A DNA stretch of 64,000 bases from Pseudomonas fluorescens (GTDB taxonomy: Bacteria > Pseudomonadota > Gammaproteobacteria > Pseudomonadales > Pseudomonadaceae): NCBI RefSeq assembly GCF_018614655.1, contig NZ_JAGGOG010000001.1:124001-188000 (forward strand). The letters are read 5' to 3'. Positions 19,125-28,078 of this stretch are shown one piece after another. Both the position numbers and the translations under genes were made by a program. Below the pieces are notes generated by a model, which ran no database searches, was not told the DNA's origin, and saw only the letters and a list, made by a program, of their open reading frames with translations. Every line of letters starts with the position of its first letter. Position 1 is the stretch's first letter.

Positions 19125-20729
19125 CTAGACCTTCAGGTGCCGCGCATACCAGGGACGTCTCGGCACCTTCCTGAACAAGCTTTTGACCGTCTCCTCATCC
19201 CCAAACGTAATCCGCAACGCCAACTTCATCGTCTCCGGGTCCATCTCCATCGACCGCCCCCTTTGCAACCCGGGCGTGGTACTGCAGCCATGGGTATCCG
19301 GCCCCAACCAGGGGTCATCCACCTCCACCCAACGCCCCGGCGCAAACCACGGCACACCGCTCACTTCAAGGCGTTGAACCTCACCCGGATGAAACCGTTC
19401 ATGGGCACGAAACCAATCCTCGACCCGATCGTCAATCCATCCGTGAAAATGCCAGAACACCGGGTTCACATGAGACGAAAACGGATCGCCGAGAAAGTCG
19501 TTCTCCGGCCCGAACCAGCGCCCGGCAAAATCCGCCGGATCACGGGCCAACGGCGCCGGAGCACCATTGGACGGATCACGCGCCACCGACGCCCAGCGCA
19601 TATGCAACCAGTCGTGCAGCCCCAGCTCCACCTCCGAGCCAAACTGCCCCAACGTCATGCGTGACAGATAAGCCGGATCCCGATACTGCGACTCCCACAC
19701 CTGGAAGTTGCTGCAATAGGTCTCGCCGCTTTTGATATCGCTGACCCACTGGGTAAAGGTGTCATCCCCCCGGGAAACCCAGGTCGGCGGCACCGAGAAT
19801 CCATCATGATTATCGAAGTAACGGATAAACCCCAGGCGATCACGCTCAAGCTCCGGCTGCGGCAACGGAAAGCGCGGCCAGGACGGCAGGTGCTGCATCG
19901 AACGCGCCGTGCCCAACATATGCCGGTGCATGAAAAAGAAGTCGATGCCTGACCCATTGCGGTCCTTGCGTGGCCCGCGAGCATCACGCTCACGGTCGCG
20001 AGGGCCGGGTTGCCAGCCGATCCCTCGCAGGGCGTCGCGTTTGTCTTCAGGCAGCTTGTGCCATTTGTCCCGAGACGCATGCCATAGCTGGTGAAACAGC
20101 CGGTGCTCCGGCGAAATCAGCCAGGCCTCCAGAGTCGGATTGAGCAGCGCCCGCTCACGGGCTTCGGGGAACAGCCGCTTGATCGCCACAAACCGGTTGT
20201 CGTCTTCGGGCAAGCCGAGGGCACGATCCATACGCAACACGCGCCCACTGAGCGAGGCGGTGCCGGCATTGCCGAAGGCCGCCCAGACCTCATCGAGGGT
20301 GGAAACAAACTGATAGCGGACAATACCGCTGCGGCTGTCCAGCAGCCGCCAGCTGATTTGCCCTTGCTTGACGTCCGCCAGGTCGCCCAGGACTTCATAG
20401 CGAGGCGTGGCTTCACTGCGTAATACCTGCGCACTGTCCAGATACCCACGCAAGCCACGACCCCGGGCAGCGATATCGAGCAACAGTTCCAGGCCTTCAC
20501 CGGGCACGCCATCGAGCCCGGCGTCACGGCCTTCGAGACGAATGTCCCACACGCCCCGCAAGGCATTGGCCATCTGCTGACCGGCCATGTCCGGCAGGTC
20601 CACCGTGGCTTCGCCCGGGGTAATCGGTTCGTCCGGCTGCGTCAATTGACGGTGGGCGTAATAGGCGGCAGGCACCGCGGCGCCGGTCAGTGCCAGGCCC
20701 GCGATGAAGCCTCGTCGAGAAATCGTCAT
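19125..20729 (-). CDS. pvdP: PvdP, periplasmic tyrosinase of pyoverdine maturation
   Basis: PvdP is a copper tyrosinase that oxidises the D-Tyr/Dab part of ferribactin and closes the fluorescent chromophore in the periplasm. The 534-residue protein starts MTISRRGFIAGL, a Tat signal with twin arginines, at the ATG at 20729, preceded by AGG. A longer start at 20750 would only lengthen the Tat n-region. Candidate copper-ligand histidines appear as HRLFHQLWH, FFMHRHML, LHDWLHMRW and PVFWHFHGWIDD. The length is close to the family norm. An exact PvdS box 46-69 bases upstream drives it, divergent from the pvdMNO promoter. Confidence 0.93.
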   Translation of the reverse strand: MTISRRGFIAGLALTGAAVPAAYYAHRQLTQPDEPITPGEATVDLPDMAGQQMANALRGVWDIRLEGRDAGLDGVPGEGLELLLDIAARGRGLRGYLDSAQVLRSEATPRYEVLGDLADVKQGQISWRLLDSRSGIVRYQFVSTLDEVWAAFGNAGTASLSGRVLRMDRALGLPEDDNRFVAIKRLFPEARERALLNPTLEAWLISPEHRLFHQLWHASRDKWHKLPEDKRDALRGIGWQPGPRDRERDARGPRKDRNGSGIDFFFMHRHMLGTARSMQHLPSWPRFPLPQPELERDRLGFIRYFDNHDGFSVPPTWVSRGDDTFTQWVSDIKSGETYCSNFQVWESQYRDPAYLSRMTLGQFGSEVELGLHDWLHMRWASVARDPSNGAPAPLARDPADFAGRWFGPENDFLGDPFSSHVNPVFWHFHGWIDDRVEDWFRAHERFHPGEVQRLEVSGVPWFAPGRWVEVDDPWLGPDTHGCSTTPGLQRGRSMEMDPETMKLALRITFGDEETVKSLFRKVPRRPWYARHLKV

Positions 20730-20774
20730 TGCCCTACCTGTGTCAGCCATGGAGCAGGCTTTATCCAAGCTAGA

Positions 20775-20798
20775 ACGAGCATTGGCCGAACAAATTTA
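20775..20798 (-). promoter_or_regulatory. PvdS-dependent promoter (IS box) for pvdP
   Basis: On the minus strand TAAAT (20798-20794), exactly 16 bases, then CGT (20777-20775). It is back-to-back with the pvdM box, with 18 bases between the two. Confidence 0.85.
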
Positions 20799-20816
20799 GG
20801 GGCCTGGGCAAGCGCC

Positions 20817-20840
20817 TAAATTTCCCCCGCCATCACTCGT
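20817..20840 (+). promoter_or_regulatory. PvdS-dependent promoter (IS box) for pvdMNO
   Basis: TAAAT (20817-20821), exactly 16 bases, then CGT (20838-20840), 57 bases before the pvdM start. Confidence 0.85.
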
Positions 20841-20897
20841 TCTTCCCAGATAGCAAAGGCCTCGCCTGCACCTCATCCACCGGAAAGCGACACTGAG

Positions 20898-22256
20898 ATG
20901 GCAATGACCAAAACCCGCTCGAAAAAAGCTCTTCTGATCGGCCTGCCCCTGGCGCTGGCGATTGCCGCCGGCGGCGGTTTTCTGGGTTGGAAATACCTGT
21001 ACGACAGCGCGGGTTATCCGCTCAAGGTCATGAAGCAGGCTGACGAGTTGCAGGACCGGATCATTTCCTTCGACAGCCACATCACCCTGCCCCTGCGCTT
21101 CGGCAGCGAGGGCGACGAGGCGGATAAGGACGGCCAGGACAAGTTCGACCTGGTCAAGGCACAGCGCGGACGCCTGTCGGGGGCGGCCCTGACGATTTTC
21201 GGCTGGCCGGAAATGTGGAATGGCCCCAATGCTCCGCACAAACCCACGGCCGCCTTTGTCGATCAGTCTCGCCAGCAGCAGGAAGTGCGCTACAAGGCAA
21301 TCACCGGGATGGTCCGCGACTTCCCCAATCAGGTGGGCATCGCCTACACCCCGGACGACTTCCGGCGCCTGCACGGTGAAGGCAAGTTCGCGGTTTTTAT
21401 CAGCATGCTCAATGCCTACCCATTGGGCGAAGACATCAGCCAACTGGACCTGTGGACCGCGCGCGGCATGCGCATGTTCGGTTTCAGCTACGTGGGCAAT
21501 AACCCGTGGGCCGACTCTTCTCGGCCGCTGCCATTTTTCAATGACACACCCGACGCCTTTAATGGCTTGTCAGACCTGGGTAAACGCGCCGTACACCGGC
21601 TCAATGACCTCGGGGTGATCATCGATGTGTCGCAGATGTCGACCAAGGCCCTGGAGCAAGTGGCCGAGCTCAGCCGTACGCCGATGGTTGCTTCGCACTC
21701 CGTGCCGCGGGCGCTGGTAGATATCCCGCGCAACCTCAGTGACAAGGAAATGCAGCTGATCAAGAACAGCGGTGGCGTGGTGCAGATCGTGGCGTTTTCC
21801 GCCTACTTGCGCCCGCTGACCCAAGCCACCCAAGACAAACTCAACCGCCTGCGTGCCAAGTTCGACCTGCCGCCCCTGCCCAACCTGCACGTAGCACTGA
21901 TGCCCGGCGACCCGATCATCGCCGCCTGGCCTTCGCAGAAGTTTGGCCAGTACGCCAGTGCGCTGTACGACATCCTCGACGAAGAACCCCAGGCCAGCCT
22001 CAAGGACCTCGGTGACGCCATCGACTATGCGGTGACGAAGATCGGCATCGATCATGTCGGCATCAGTTCGGACTTCAACGAAGGCGGCGGTGTGAAAGGT
22101 TTCAAGGACGTCAGCGAAATCCGCAACGTGACCGCCGAGTTGATTACCCGTGGTTACTCCGAAGCGGACATCACCAAGCTGTGGGGCGGCAACTTCCTCA
22201 GGGTCTGGGATCAGGTACAAAAAGCCGCCCAGCCTGTCGCCCTCACCCAACCTTGA
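20898..22256 (+). CDS. pvdM: PvdM, dipeptidase-like pyoverdine maturation protein
   Basis: This 452-residue member of the renal dipeptidase family is exported by an N-terminal helix (ALLIGLPLALAIAAGGGFLGW). PvdM is needed in the periplasm for ferribactin oxidation with PvdP. Family features include the C-terminal HVGISSDFNEGGG segment and VASHSVPRAL. The N-terminal zinc motif, usually HxD, reads DSHITL here, so the second ligand is Thr. This argues against a normal metal-dependent dipeptidase. It starts the pvdMNO run under a PvdS promoter; pvdN follows 20 bases after its stop. Confidence 0.9.
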   Translation: MAMTKTRSKKALLIGLPLALAIAAGGGFLGWKYLYDSAGYPLKVMKQADELQDRIISFDSHITLPLRFGSEGDEADKDGQDKFDLVKAQRGRLSGAALTIFGWPEMWNGPNAPHKPTAAFVDQSRQQQEVRYKAITGMVRDFPNQVGIAYTPDDFRRLHGEGKFAVFISMLNAYPLGEDISQLDLWTARGMRMFGFSYVGNNPWADSSRPLPFFNDTPDAFNGLSDLGKRAVHRLNDLGVIIDVSQMSTKALEQVAELSRTPMVASHSVPRALVDIPRNLSDKEMQLIKNSGGVVQIVAFSAYLRPLTQATQDKLNRLRAKFDLPPLPNLHVALMPGDPIIAAWPSQKFGQYASALYDILDEEPQASLKDLGDAIDYAVTKIGIDHVGISSDFNEGGGVKGFKDVSEIRNVTAELITRGYSEADITKLWGGNFLRVWDQVQKAAQPVALTQP

Positions 22257-22276
22257 ATCCGCAGCGAAGCCTTGCC

Positions 22277-23554
22277 ATGACTGATCGCCGTACCTTTCTG
22301 AAAACCGCAGGTGTGCTTGCGGCCAGCCTGCCGTTGAGCAGTCACTTGATTCCCTCGGCCGCGGCCGCCACGCAAGCCGTCGCCGCTGATAAATGGCAAG
22401 CCCTGCGCCAGCTGTTCAAGCTCGACCCGAACTACGCGCACTTCGCCAACTTCCTGATCACTTCGCACCCAAAACCGGTGCAAGACGCCATCGACCGCTT
22501 CCGTGCCGAGCTGGACCTCAACCCGGCCAAGTGGGTCGACTGGGAAACCCAGGCCGAATGGAAACGCGAAGGCGAAGTGCGCGACTGGGCAGCCCGCTAC
22601 CTGGACGTCAAGCCACGGCAGATCGCCCTGACCGGCAGCACCACCGAAGGGCTGGTGATGATTTACGGCGGGCTGCACGTCAACGCCAACCAGGAAGTCC
22701 TCACCACCGAACACGAGCACTATTCCACCCGCAACACCCTGAATTTCCGGGTCAAGCGTGAAGGCACCCATGTGCGCAAGATCAGCTTGTTCAAGGACCC
22801 ACGTAGCGTCTCCAGCGATGAAGTACTGGGTAATATTGCACGTAATATCCGCCCGCAAACCCGGGTATTGGGCATGACCTGGGTGCAGTCGGGCAGCGGA
22901 GTCAAGCTGCCCGTGGGTGAGATCGGCGACCTGGTGCGCGAGCACAATCGCCAGCGGAATGAGAAGGACCGGATTATCTACGTGGTCGACGGCGTACACG
23001 GTTTCGGCGTCGAGGACATGAACTTCGCTGACTTCAAGTGCGACTACTTCATTGCCGGCACCCATAAATGGATGTTCGGCCCACGGGGCACCGGGATCAT
23101 CTGTGCCGCCTCGGAGCAAATCAGCGACCTGACGCCGACCTTCCCGACCTTCTCGGAAAACAAGGACTTCGGCACCATCATGACTCCCGGCGGCTATCAC
23201 GCCTTCGAGCATCGTTGGGCCTTGGGCGAAGCATTCAAACTGCACTTGCAGTTGGGCAAGGCCGAGGTGCAGGCGCGTATCCATCAGCTCAACACCTACC
23301 TCAAGCAGCGCCTGAAAGAACACGCCCGCATCGAACTGGTGACGCCCGACAGCGCGCAATACTCGGCCGGTTTCACCTTCTTCCGGGTCAAGGGCCAGGA
23401 CGTCGACGCGGTCGCTTCCTACCTGAACCAGAACCGCATTGTGGTGGATGCCGTGGACCGTGATGTCGGCCCGGTGGTGCGCATGGCGCCGGGCCTGCTC
23501 AACACCGAGCAGGAGATCGACCGAGCCATGGCTGTGCTGACGAACAAATACTGA
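22277..23554 (+). CDS. pvdN: PvdN, Tat-exported PLP enzyme of pyoverdine side-chain modification
   Basis: PvdN is a periplasmic class V aminotransferase-like enzyme that converts the glutamate side chain of pyoverdine to succinamide. The 425-residue protein starts MTDRRTFLKTAGVLA at 22277, a Tat signal. The PLP lysine is in IAGTHKWMFGPRGTG. The open frame extends upstream into pvdM, but the Tat signal fixes the start. No ptaA, whose product gives the alternative alpha-ketoglutarate side chain, is in the window, so the strain's pyoverdine probably carries a succinyl or succinamide side chain. Confidence 0.92.
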   Translation: MTDRRTFLKTAGVLAASLPLSSHLIPSAAAATQAVAADKWQALRQLFKLDPNYAHFANFLITSHPKPVQDAIDRFRAELDLNPAKWVDWETQAEWKREGEVRDWAARYLDVKPRQIALTGSTTEGLVMIYGGLHVNANQEVLTTEHEHYSTRNTLNFRVKREGTHVRKISLFKDPRSVSSDEVLGNIARNIRPQTRVLGMTWVQSGSGVKLPVGEIGDLVREHNRQRNEKDRIIYVVDGVHGFGVEDMNFADFKCDYFIAGTHKWMFGPRGTGIICAASEQISDLTPTFPTFSENKDFGTIMTPGGYHAFEHRWALGEAFKLHLQLGKAEVQARIHQLNTYLKQRLKEHARIELVTPDSAQYSAGFTFFRVKGQDVDAVASYLNQNRIVVDAVDRDVGPVVRMAPGLLNTEQEIDRAMAVLTNKY

Positions 23555-23589
23555 ACCCTTTCCTGACACTGACGAGAAGGCTGCAAATA

Positions 23590-24456
23590 ATGTCTCGAAC
23601 CGCACTGTATCGCTTGTCCCTGGGGGTCATGCTCGCCACCTTGGCCGCCGGCAGCGCCCACGCCGCGACACCTGCTCCCGGCAAGGTGTTCAAGGACTGC
23701 AAGGACGGTTGCCCGGAGCTGGTGGTCTTGCCGGCCGGCAGTTTCGTCATGGGCACGCCGGACGACGAACTGGGCCGCCAGTCGGACGAAGGCCCGCTGC
23801 ACACGGTGACGTTTGCCAAGCCGTTTGCCATCAGCCGGTTCCAGGTCCAGGCCAGCGAATGGGACGCCTATATTCGCCAGAGTGGCGTCAAGATCGCCGA
23901 CGGTGACACCCGCCCCGGCCGTGCGTGCAAGGCCAGCAAGCCGACGTACACCCAAGGGCCGAAACAACCGGCGGTGTGCATGGACTTCCAGGACGTCGAA
24001 AACTATGTCGCCTGGCTATCGAAAAAGACCGGCCAGAAATACCGGATGCTCAGCGAAGCCGAACGCGAATATGCCGCCCGCGCCGGCAGTACCGGATCGT
24101 TCCCGTTTCCCATGGACCCAGACACCGAATACGGCATCAGCCAGCATGCCAATACCTACGGTCCCAAGGACGGCTACAGCTTTACCTCGCCCGCCGGCAG
24201 CTACCCACCCAACGCGTTTGGCGTATATGACATGCATGGCAATGTGTATGAATGGGTTGCCGATTGTTGGCACGACAGCTACGTCGGTGCACCGACTGAT
24301 GGCAGTGCCTGGCAGGACAAGAACTGCGAAACCCGGCATATCCGAGGGAATGACTGGGGCGAAGCGCCGATTTTCTCGCGCTCGGGCAATCGCAATGATC
24401 GACCGGCGACGACGCGGGGGGATTGGTTGGGGTTCAGGGTGGCAAGAGAACTCTGA
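23590..24456 (+). CDS. pvdO: PvdO, FGE-like protein completing pyoverdine chromophore oxidation
   Basis: This 288-residue exported protein has a formylglycine-generating-enzyme-like fold. The signal peptide ends near GSAHAA. Motifs typical of the FGE-sulfatase family are LPAGSFVMGTPDDE, RMLSEAEREYAARAG, GVYDMHGNVYEWVADCW and LGFRVARE. PvdO catalyses the last oxidation of dihydropyoverdine to pyoverdine in the periplasm. Several Cys residues (DCKDGC, CMDF, DCWH, NCET) fit disulfides or a metal site. It ends the pvdMNO run, and a palindromic repeat follows. Confidence 0.92.
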   Translation: MSRTALYRLSLGVMLATLAAGSAHAATPAPGKVFKDCKDGCPELVVLPAGSFVMGTPDDELGRQSDEGPLHTVTFAKPFAISRFQVQASEWDAYIRQSGVKIADGDTRPGRACKASKPTYTQGPKQPAVCMDFQDVENYVAWLSKKTGQKYRMLSEAEREYAARAGSTGSFPFPMDPDTEYGISQHANTYGPKDGYSFTSPAGSYPPNAFGVYDMHGNVYEWVADCWHDSYVGAPTDGSAWQDKNCETRHIRGNDWGEAPIFSRSGNRNDRPATTRGDWLGFRVAREL

Positions 24457-24497
24457 ACGACAACGCCACGTTCCTCTGCCGCCGCCTGCGATGCGCT

Positions 24498-24613
24498 GTA
24501 GCCGCTGCCGAGGCACGAGGCTGCGATGCGGGCCGCAGGACCGCCGTCGAGGTCTGCGACGTCGGAATGCCGCACCAAGTCCATCGCAGCCTCGTACCTC
24601 GGCAGCGGATACA
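24498..24613. repeat. Repeat family A, copy 1
   Basis: Long palindrome after pvdO. The left arm starts GTAGCCGCTGCCGAGGCACG and the right arm is the near-reverse complement ending in CGGCAGCGGATACAG. The loop differs from the other copies but keeps GCAGGACCGCC. Confidence 0.85.
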
Positions 24614-24659
24614 GAGTTTTCAGCGATTCGATTCATGGCTATCGCAGGCGAGCCACACG

Positions 24660-25466
24660 TTAAATCACGGCGTTCAACAGCATGCAGGCTGCCACTCCCA
24701 GGCACAGCGCGGCAAAACCGACTTGAAGGGTACGCGCCCGGATCAGCGAACACAGCCTGCGCCCTACCAGCATCCCAACGATGCTCGCCCCAATAAACAC
24801 CCAGCCCATCCGGTCGATTGTCACCCCGGCATGAAACGCACCCACCACGCCGATCAGGGAAATCAGGCTGATCACCATCAACGACGTCGCGACAATCCCA
24901 CGCATCTGCACATCCGTCAGTTGCTTGAACGCCGGCACGATCAAAAACCCGCCACCGACCCCCAGCAACCCCGATACCGCGCCCGTCACCGCGCCAAGGG
25001 CGGCCAAGGTGGCGGTGCATTTGGCGGTCCAGGAAAAGCGTCCGGTTTGTTGATCCAGCATGCAGTTCTTCTGGCCCCAAGACGCGGCGCCATGGTCACT
25101 GGGCCCGGCCTCGACCTTCTCGCGCTGCAACATCCGCCAGGCCACCAGCACCATCAACGCGCTGAACAGGCCCATCAGGATCTTGTCCGACAGTTGATGG
25201 GCGAAGAACACCCCAAGCGGTGAAAACAGGGCGCCGAGCAACGCAATCAGCAGCGCCGCCCGGTAGCGCACCAGGCCATGGCGCAAGCCATCGATCGCAC
25301 CCACAGCCGCCGCCGCACCTACGGCGAACAACGACACCGGCGCCGCCTCGGTCATGGTCAAACCGAGCCCCAGCACCAACGCCGGTACGCCAAGAATGCC
25401 GCCACCGGCTCCCGTCAGCCCCATGATCAAGCCCATGAGCACGCCAAAAAAACTTGCCAGCAACAT
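24660..25466 (-). CDS. TauE/SafE-family sulfite or sulfonate exporter
   Basis: This 268-residue integral membrane protein has about eight helices. Glycine-rich repeats GLTGAGGGILGVPAL and GLLGVGGGFLIVPAF, one in each half, are the family hallmark. TauE/SafE proteins export sulfite or other sulfur anions. It lies 9 bases downstream of the SQR-like gene and in the same operon as a BigR-like repressor, opposite a persulfide dioxygenase. I therefore infer export of the sulfite formed during sulfide oxidation. Confidence 0.88.
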   Translation of the reverse strand: MLLASFFGVLMGLIMGLTGAGGGILGVPALVLGLGLTMTEAAPVSLFAVGAAAAVGAIDGLRHGLVRYRAALLIALLGALFSPLGVFFAHQLSDKILMGLFSALMVLVAWRMLQREKVEAGPSDHGAASWGQKNCMLDQQTGRFSWTAKCTATLAALGAVTGAVSGLLGVGGGFLIVPAFKQLTDVQMRGIVATSLMVISLISLIGVVGAFHAGVTIDRMGWVFIGASIVGMLVGRRLCSLIRARTLQVGFAALCLGVAACMLLNAVI

Positions 25467-25475
25467 AGGGTTTTC

Positions 25476-26720
25476 TCAATCCACCTTGGACAGGCTGGTC
25501 AGCCATTCGCGACCCTTGAGCATGCCGTTCCAGTAGAACCACGGCAGCAACGTCGCCTTGAGGAACCAGGCGGAGCGTCGGGCAACGGTCGGATCAAGGG
25601 GGAATGTCGGCAGCAACTTGCCGCCATAGCCGAACTCGGCCAGTACCACCTTGCCCTTCTCTACCGTCAGCGGGCACGAACCGTAGCCGTCGTACTTGAG
25701 AAGCATCGGTGCCTGCTTGCGCAGGGCCAGCAGATTTTCAGCCACCACCACAATCTGTTTACGCACCGCAGCGGCGGTTTTCGCGTTGGTGGTGGAGCAC
25801 ACATCACCGAGGCCGAAGATGTGGGAATAACGCACATGTTGCAGGCTCTGGGGATTCACTTCGCACCAGCCGGCGGCGTCGGCCAGCAGGCTTTGGCGGA
25901 TAAAGTCGGGGGAGACTTGCGGCGGGACGACGTGCAGCAGGTCGAAGGATTTCTCCTCGACGGTGACGGTGCCATCAGCGTCCTTGATCTCGAACCAGGC
26001 TTTGCGCGCCGGGCCGTCGACCTTGACCAGGTTGGAATTGAAGGCCAACTGCGCCGAGTATTTCTCGATGTACTTCATCAACGGCGGCACAAAGGTCGCC
26101 ACACCAAACAGCGCGGCACCGGCCAGGTTGAATTCGACGTTGATGTTTTTCAGGTCGCCTTGCTTGAGCCAGTGATCGCACGACAGGTACATCGCCTTCT
26201 GCGGTGCGCCGGCGCATTTGATCGGCATGGCAGGCTGGGTAAAGATCGCCTTGCCGCCCTTGAGCTGGCGGACCAGTTGCCAAGTGTAGCTGGCGTGCTG
26301 GTAGCTGTAGTTGGAGGTGACGCCATTCTGGCCAAGGGTCTCTGGCAAGCCGTCGATTTTTTCCCAGGCCAGGCGCAGGCCGGGGCAGACAATCAGGTTG
26401 TTCCACGTCACCCGCTGGCCACTGTCGAGCACCAGGGCCTGCTCATCGGGCAGCAACTCGGCGACGCTCGCTTGCACCCAGGTGACGCCGTCGGGCAACA
26501 CGTCGGCCATGGGTCGCGCGGTCTTCTTCACGTCGTAGGCGCCGCCGCCCACCAGGGTCCAGGCGGGCTGGTAGTAGTGGGTGTCGCTGGGTTCGATCAG
26601 GGTGATGTTCAGGTGTGGGTCGCGCTTGAGCAGGCTGGCCAACAAGCCGATGCCTGCCGAGCCGCCGCCGATGACAACGATGTCGCCACTGATGGTGGGT
26701 CCCCAGTGTTGGTCGTTCAT
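25476..26720 (-). CDS. SQR-like FAD-dependent oxidoreductase
   Basis: This flavoprotein of 414 residues starts MNDQHWGPTIS at 26720. The FAD motif is VIGGGSAGIGLLASLLKR near the N-terminus, with HIFGLGDVCST near residue 310. It resembles sulfide:quinone oxidoreductase and the related protein of the bigR operon, which oxidises sulfide to persulfide at the inner membrane. Only a few cysteines are present, so the exact SQR subtype is unclear. It sits between the repressor gene (50 bases upstream) and the exporter gene. Confidence 0.85.
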   Translation of the reverse strand: MNDQHWGPTISGDIVVIGGGSAGIGLLASLLKRDPHLNITLIEPSDTHYYQPAWTLVGGGAYDVKKTARPMADVLPDGVTWVQASVAELLPDEQALVLDSGQRVTWNNLIVCPGLRLAWEKIDGLPETLGQNGVTSNYSYQHASYTWQLVRQLKGGKAIFTQPAMPIKCAGAPQKAMYLSCDHWLKQGDLKNINVEFNLAGAALFGVATFVPPLMKYIEKYSAQLAFNSNLVKVDGPARKAWFEIKDADGTVTVEEKSFDLLHVVPPQVSPDFIRQSLLADAAGWCEVNPQSLQHVRYSHIFGLGDVCSTTNAKTAAAVRKQIVVVAENLLALRKQAPMLLKYDGYGSCPLTVEKGKVVLAEFGYGGKLLPTFPLDPTVARRSAWFLKATLLPWFYWNGMLKGREWLTSLSKVD

Positions 26721-26769
26721 GGTCTTCGCCTTTTTTCTGAATGCACACAAGGGTCGCCGCCGTATGGCA

Positions 26770-27105
26770 TCACGCCCAGCTTTTGATCACCGCCCCGCAA
26801 TACAGGCCGGACAAGGTCTTCATCACTTGGATCACTTCGTGGCTGGCCAGCCCGTAGAAAATGTATTTGCCTTCGCGGCGGGTGGCCACCAGGCCTTCGT
26901 CACGCAGGATGCCCAACTGTTGGGACAGCGTGGGCTGACGCACGCCGGTCATGGTTTCCAACTCGCCGACGTTGCGCTCGCCCTGGGTCAACTGGCAGAG
27001 AATCAGCAGCCGGTCCTCATTGGCCAGGGCCTTGAGCAAGGCGCAGGCCTTGGAGGCCGACGCGCGCAACTGGGCGACTTCACCTTCACTCAGGTTCGAT
27101 TCCAT
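26770..27105 (-). CDS. bigR: ArsR/SmtB-family repressor, BigR-like persulfide sensor
   Basis: The 111-residue winged-helix protein starts MESNLSEGEVAQ at 27105. The recognition helix is VRQPTLSQQLGILRDEG and the wing is REGKYIFYGLA. Two cysteines, in SKACALLKALAN and GLYCGAV, occupy the places of the redox pair in BigR/SqrR, which forms a di- or tetrasulfide with persulfides and releases DNA. It heads the operon with the SQR-like and TauE-like genes and is divergent from the persulfide dioxygenase, so it probably controls both sides. A longer in-frame start at 27138 is possible but would lie in the promoter region. Confidence 0.83.
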   Translation of the reverse strand: MESNLSEGEVAQLRASASKACALLKALANEDRLLILCQLTQGERNVGELETMTGVRQPTLSQQLGILRDEGLVATRREGKYIFYGLASHEVIQVMKTLSGLYCGAVIKSWA

Positions 27106-27200
27106 TTGCTTCAGACTCTCTCTCTCACTTAAGCTCAAAACATTATGTGTAAACGTAAAGTGATTGTAACTACTTATTTACGCCACCTGGGACAGCCCTT

Positions 27201-28064
27201 ATGCCAGCGTTGATTCAATCCTTTCTGGACGAGGCGTCGTCGACCTACACCTATGTCGTCTATGAACACGACGGCGGCCAATGTGCGATTGTCGACTCGG
27301 TGCTCAATTACGACCCGGCGGCCGGGCGCACTGAGACCGCCCAGGCCGACCGGGTGATCGCGTTTGTCCACGAACATCGCCTGCAGGTGCAATGGCTGCT
27401 GGAAACCCACGCTCATGCCGATCACCTGTCTGCTGCGCCTTATCTGCGACGGCAAGTGGGCGGCAAGATCGCCATCGGCCAGTCCATCAGCAAGGTGCAA
27501 GACGTGTTCAAGCACCTGTTCAACCTGGAACCGGAGTTTCGGGTCGACGGTTCGCAGTTCGATCACCTGTTTGCGCCCGACGAGCAATTCCAGATCGGCA
27601 ACCTCAAGGCCCAGGCGCTGCATGTCCCCGGCCACACGCCGGCGGACATGGCTTACCTGATCGACGGGCAACTGATCCTGGTGGGCGACACCCTGTTCAT
27701 GCCCGACGTCGGCACCGCTCGCTGCGACTTTCCCGGTGGGGACGCGCACCAACTCTACGCGTCGATGCGCAAGCTGCTGGCCTTCCCGCCCGAAACCCAC
27801 CTGTACGTGTGCCACGACTACCCACCCGAAGGCCGCGCGGCCAAGTGCCTGACCACGGTGGCCGAGCAGCGCGCGGGGAATATTCATGTGCATGACGGGG
27901 TGGATGAAGCAGCGTTTGTGAAGATGCGCACCGAGCGGGATGCCGGGCTGGGCATGCCGACGCTGTTGCTGCCGGCGATCCAGGTGAATGTGCGGGCCGG
28001 GCATATGCCGCCGGCGGAAGACAATGGTGTGGTGTACCTGAAGATCCCGCTCAACCAGCTATGA
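27201..28064 (+). CDS. MBL-fold persulfide dioxygenase (ETHE1/Blh-like)
   Basis: This 287-residue metallo-beta-lactamase-fold protein has THAHADHLSAA (the iron-binding HxHxDH site), HVPGHTPADM, VGDTLFMPDVGTARCD and CHDYPP, all typical of ETHE1-type persulfide dioxygenases that turn glutathione persulfide into sulfite. The frame starts at the ATG at 27201, 95 bases from the divergent BigR-like gene. With the SQR-like enzyme and the exporter it forms a sulfide to persulfide to sulfite to export route. Confidence 0.88.
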   Translation: MPALIQSFLDEASSTYTYVVYEHDGGQCAIVDSVLNYDPAAGRTETAQADRVIAFVHEHRLQVQWLLETHAHADHLSAAPYLRRQVGGKIAIGQSISKVQDVFKHLFNLEPEFRVDGSQFDHLFAPDEQFQIGNLKAQALHVPGHTPADMAYLIDGQLILVGDTLFMPDVGTARCDFPGGDAHQLYASMRKLLAFPPETHLYVCHDYPPEGRAAKCLTTVAEQRAGNIHVHDGVDEAAFVKMRTERDAGLGMPTLLLPAIQVNVRAGHMPPAEDNGVVYLKIPLNQL

Positions 28065-28078
28065 AATACATTACAAAA

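Noticed and set aside
22211..23605. Long open frame antisense to pvdN (464 codons)
   Set aside because: PvdN is certain from its Tat signal and PLP lysine. The antisense frame is a GC-bias shadow with His- and Gln-rich composition.
27106..27200. Inverted repeat around GTAAA and TTTAC as a BigR operator
   Set aside because: Only five bases pair at the outer ends and the inner bases do not match. The gap very likely holds an operator, but I cannot place it.
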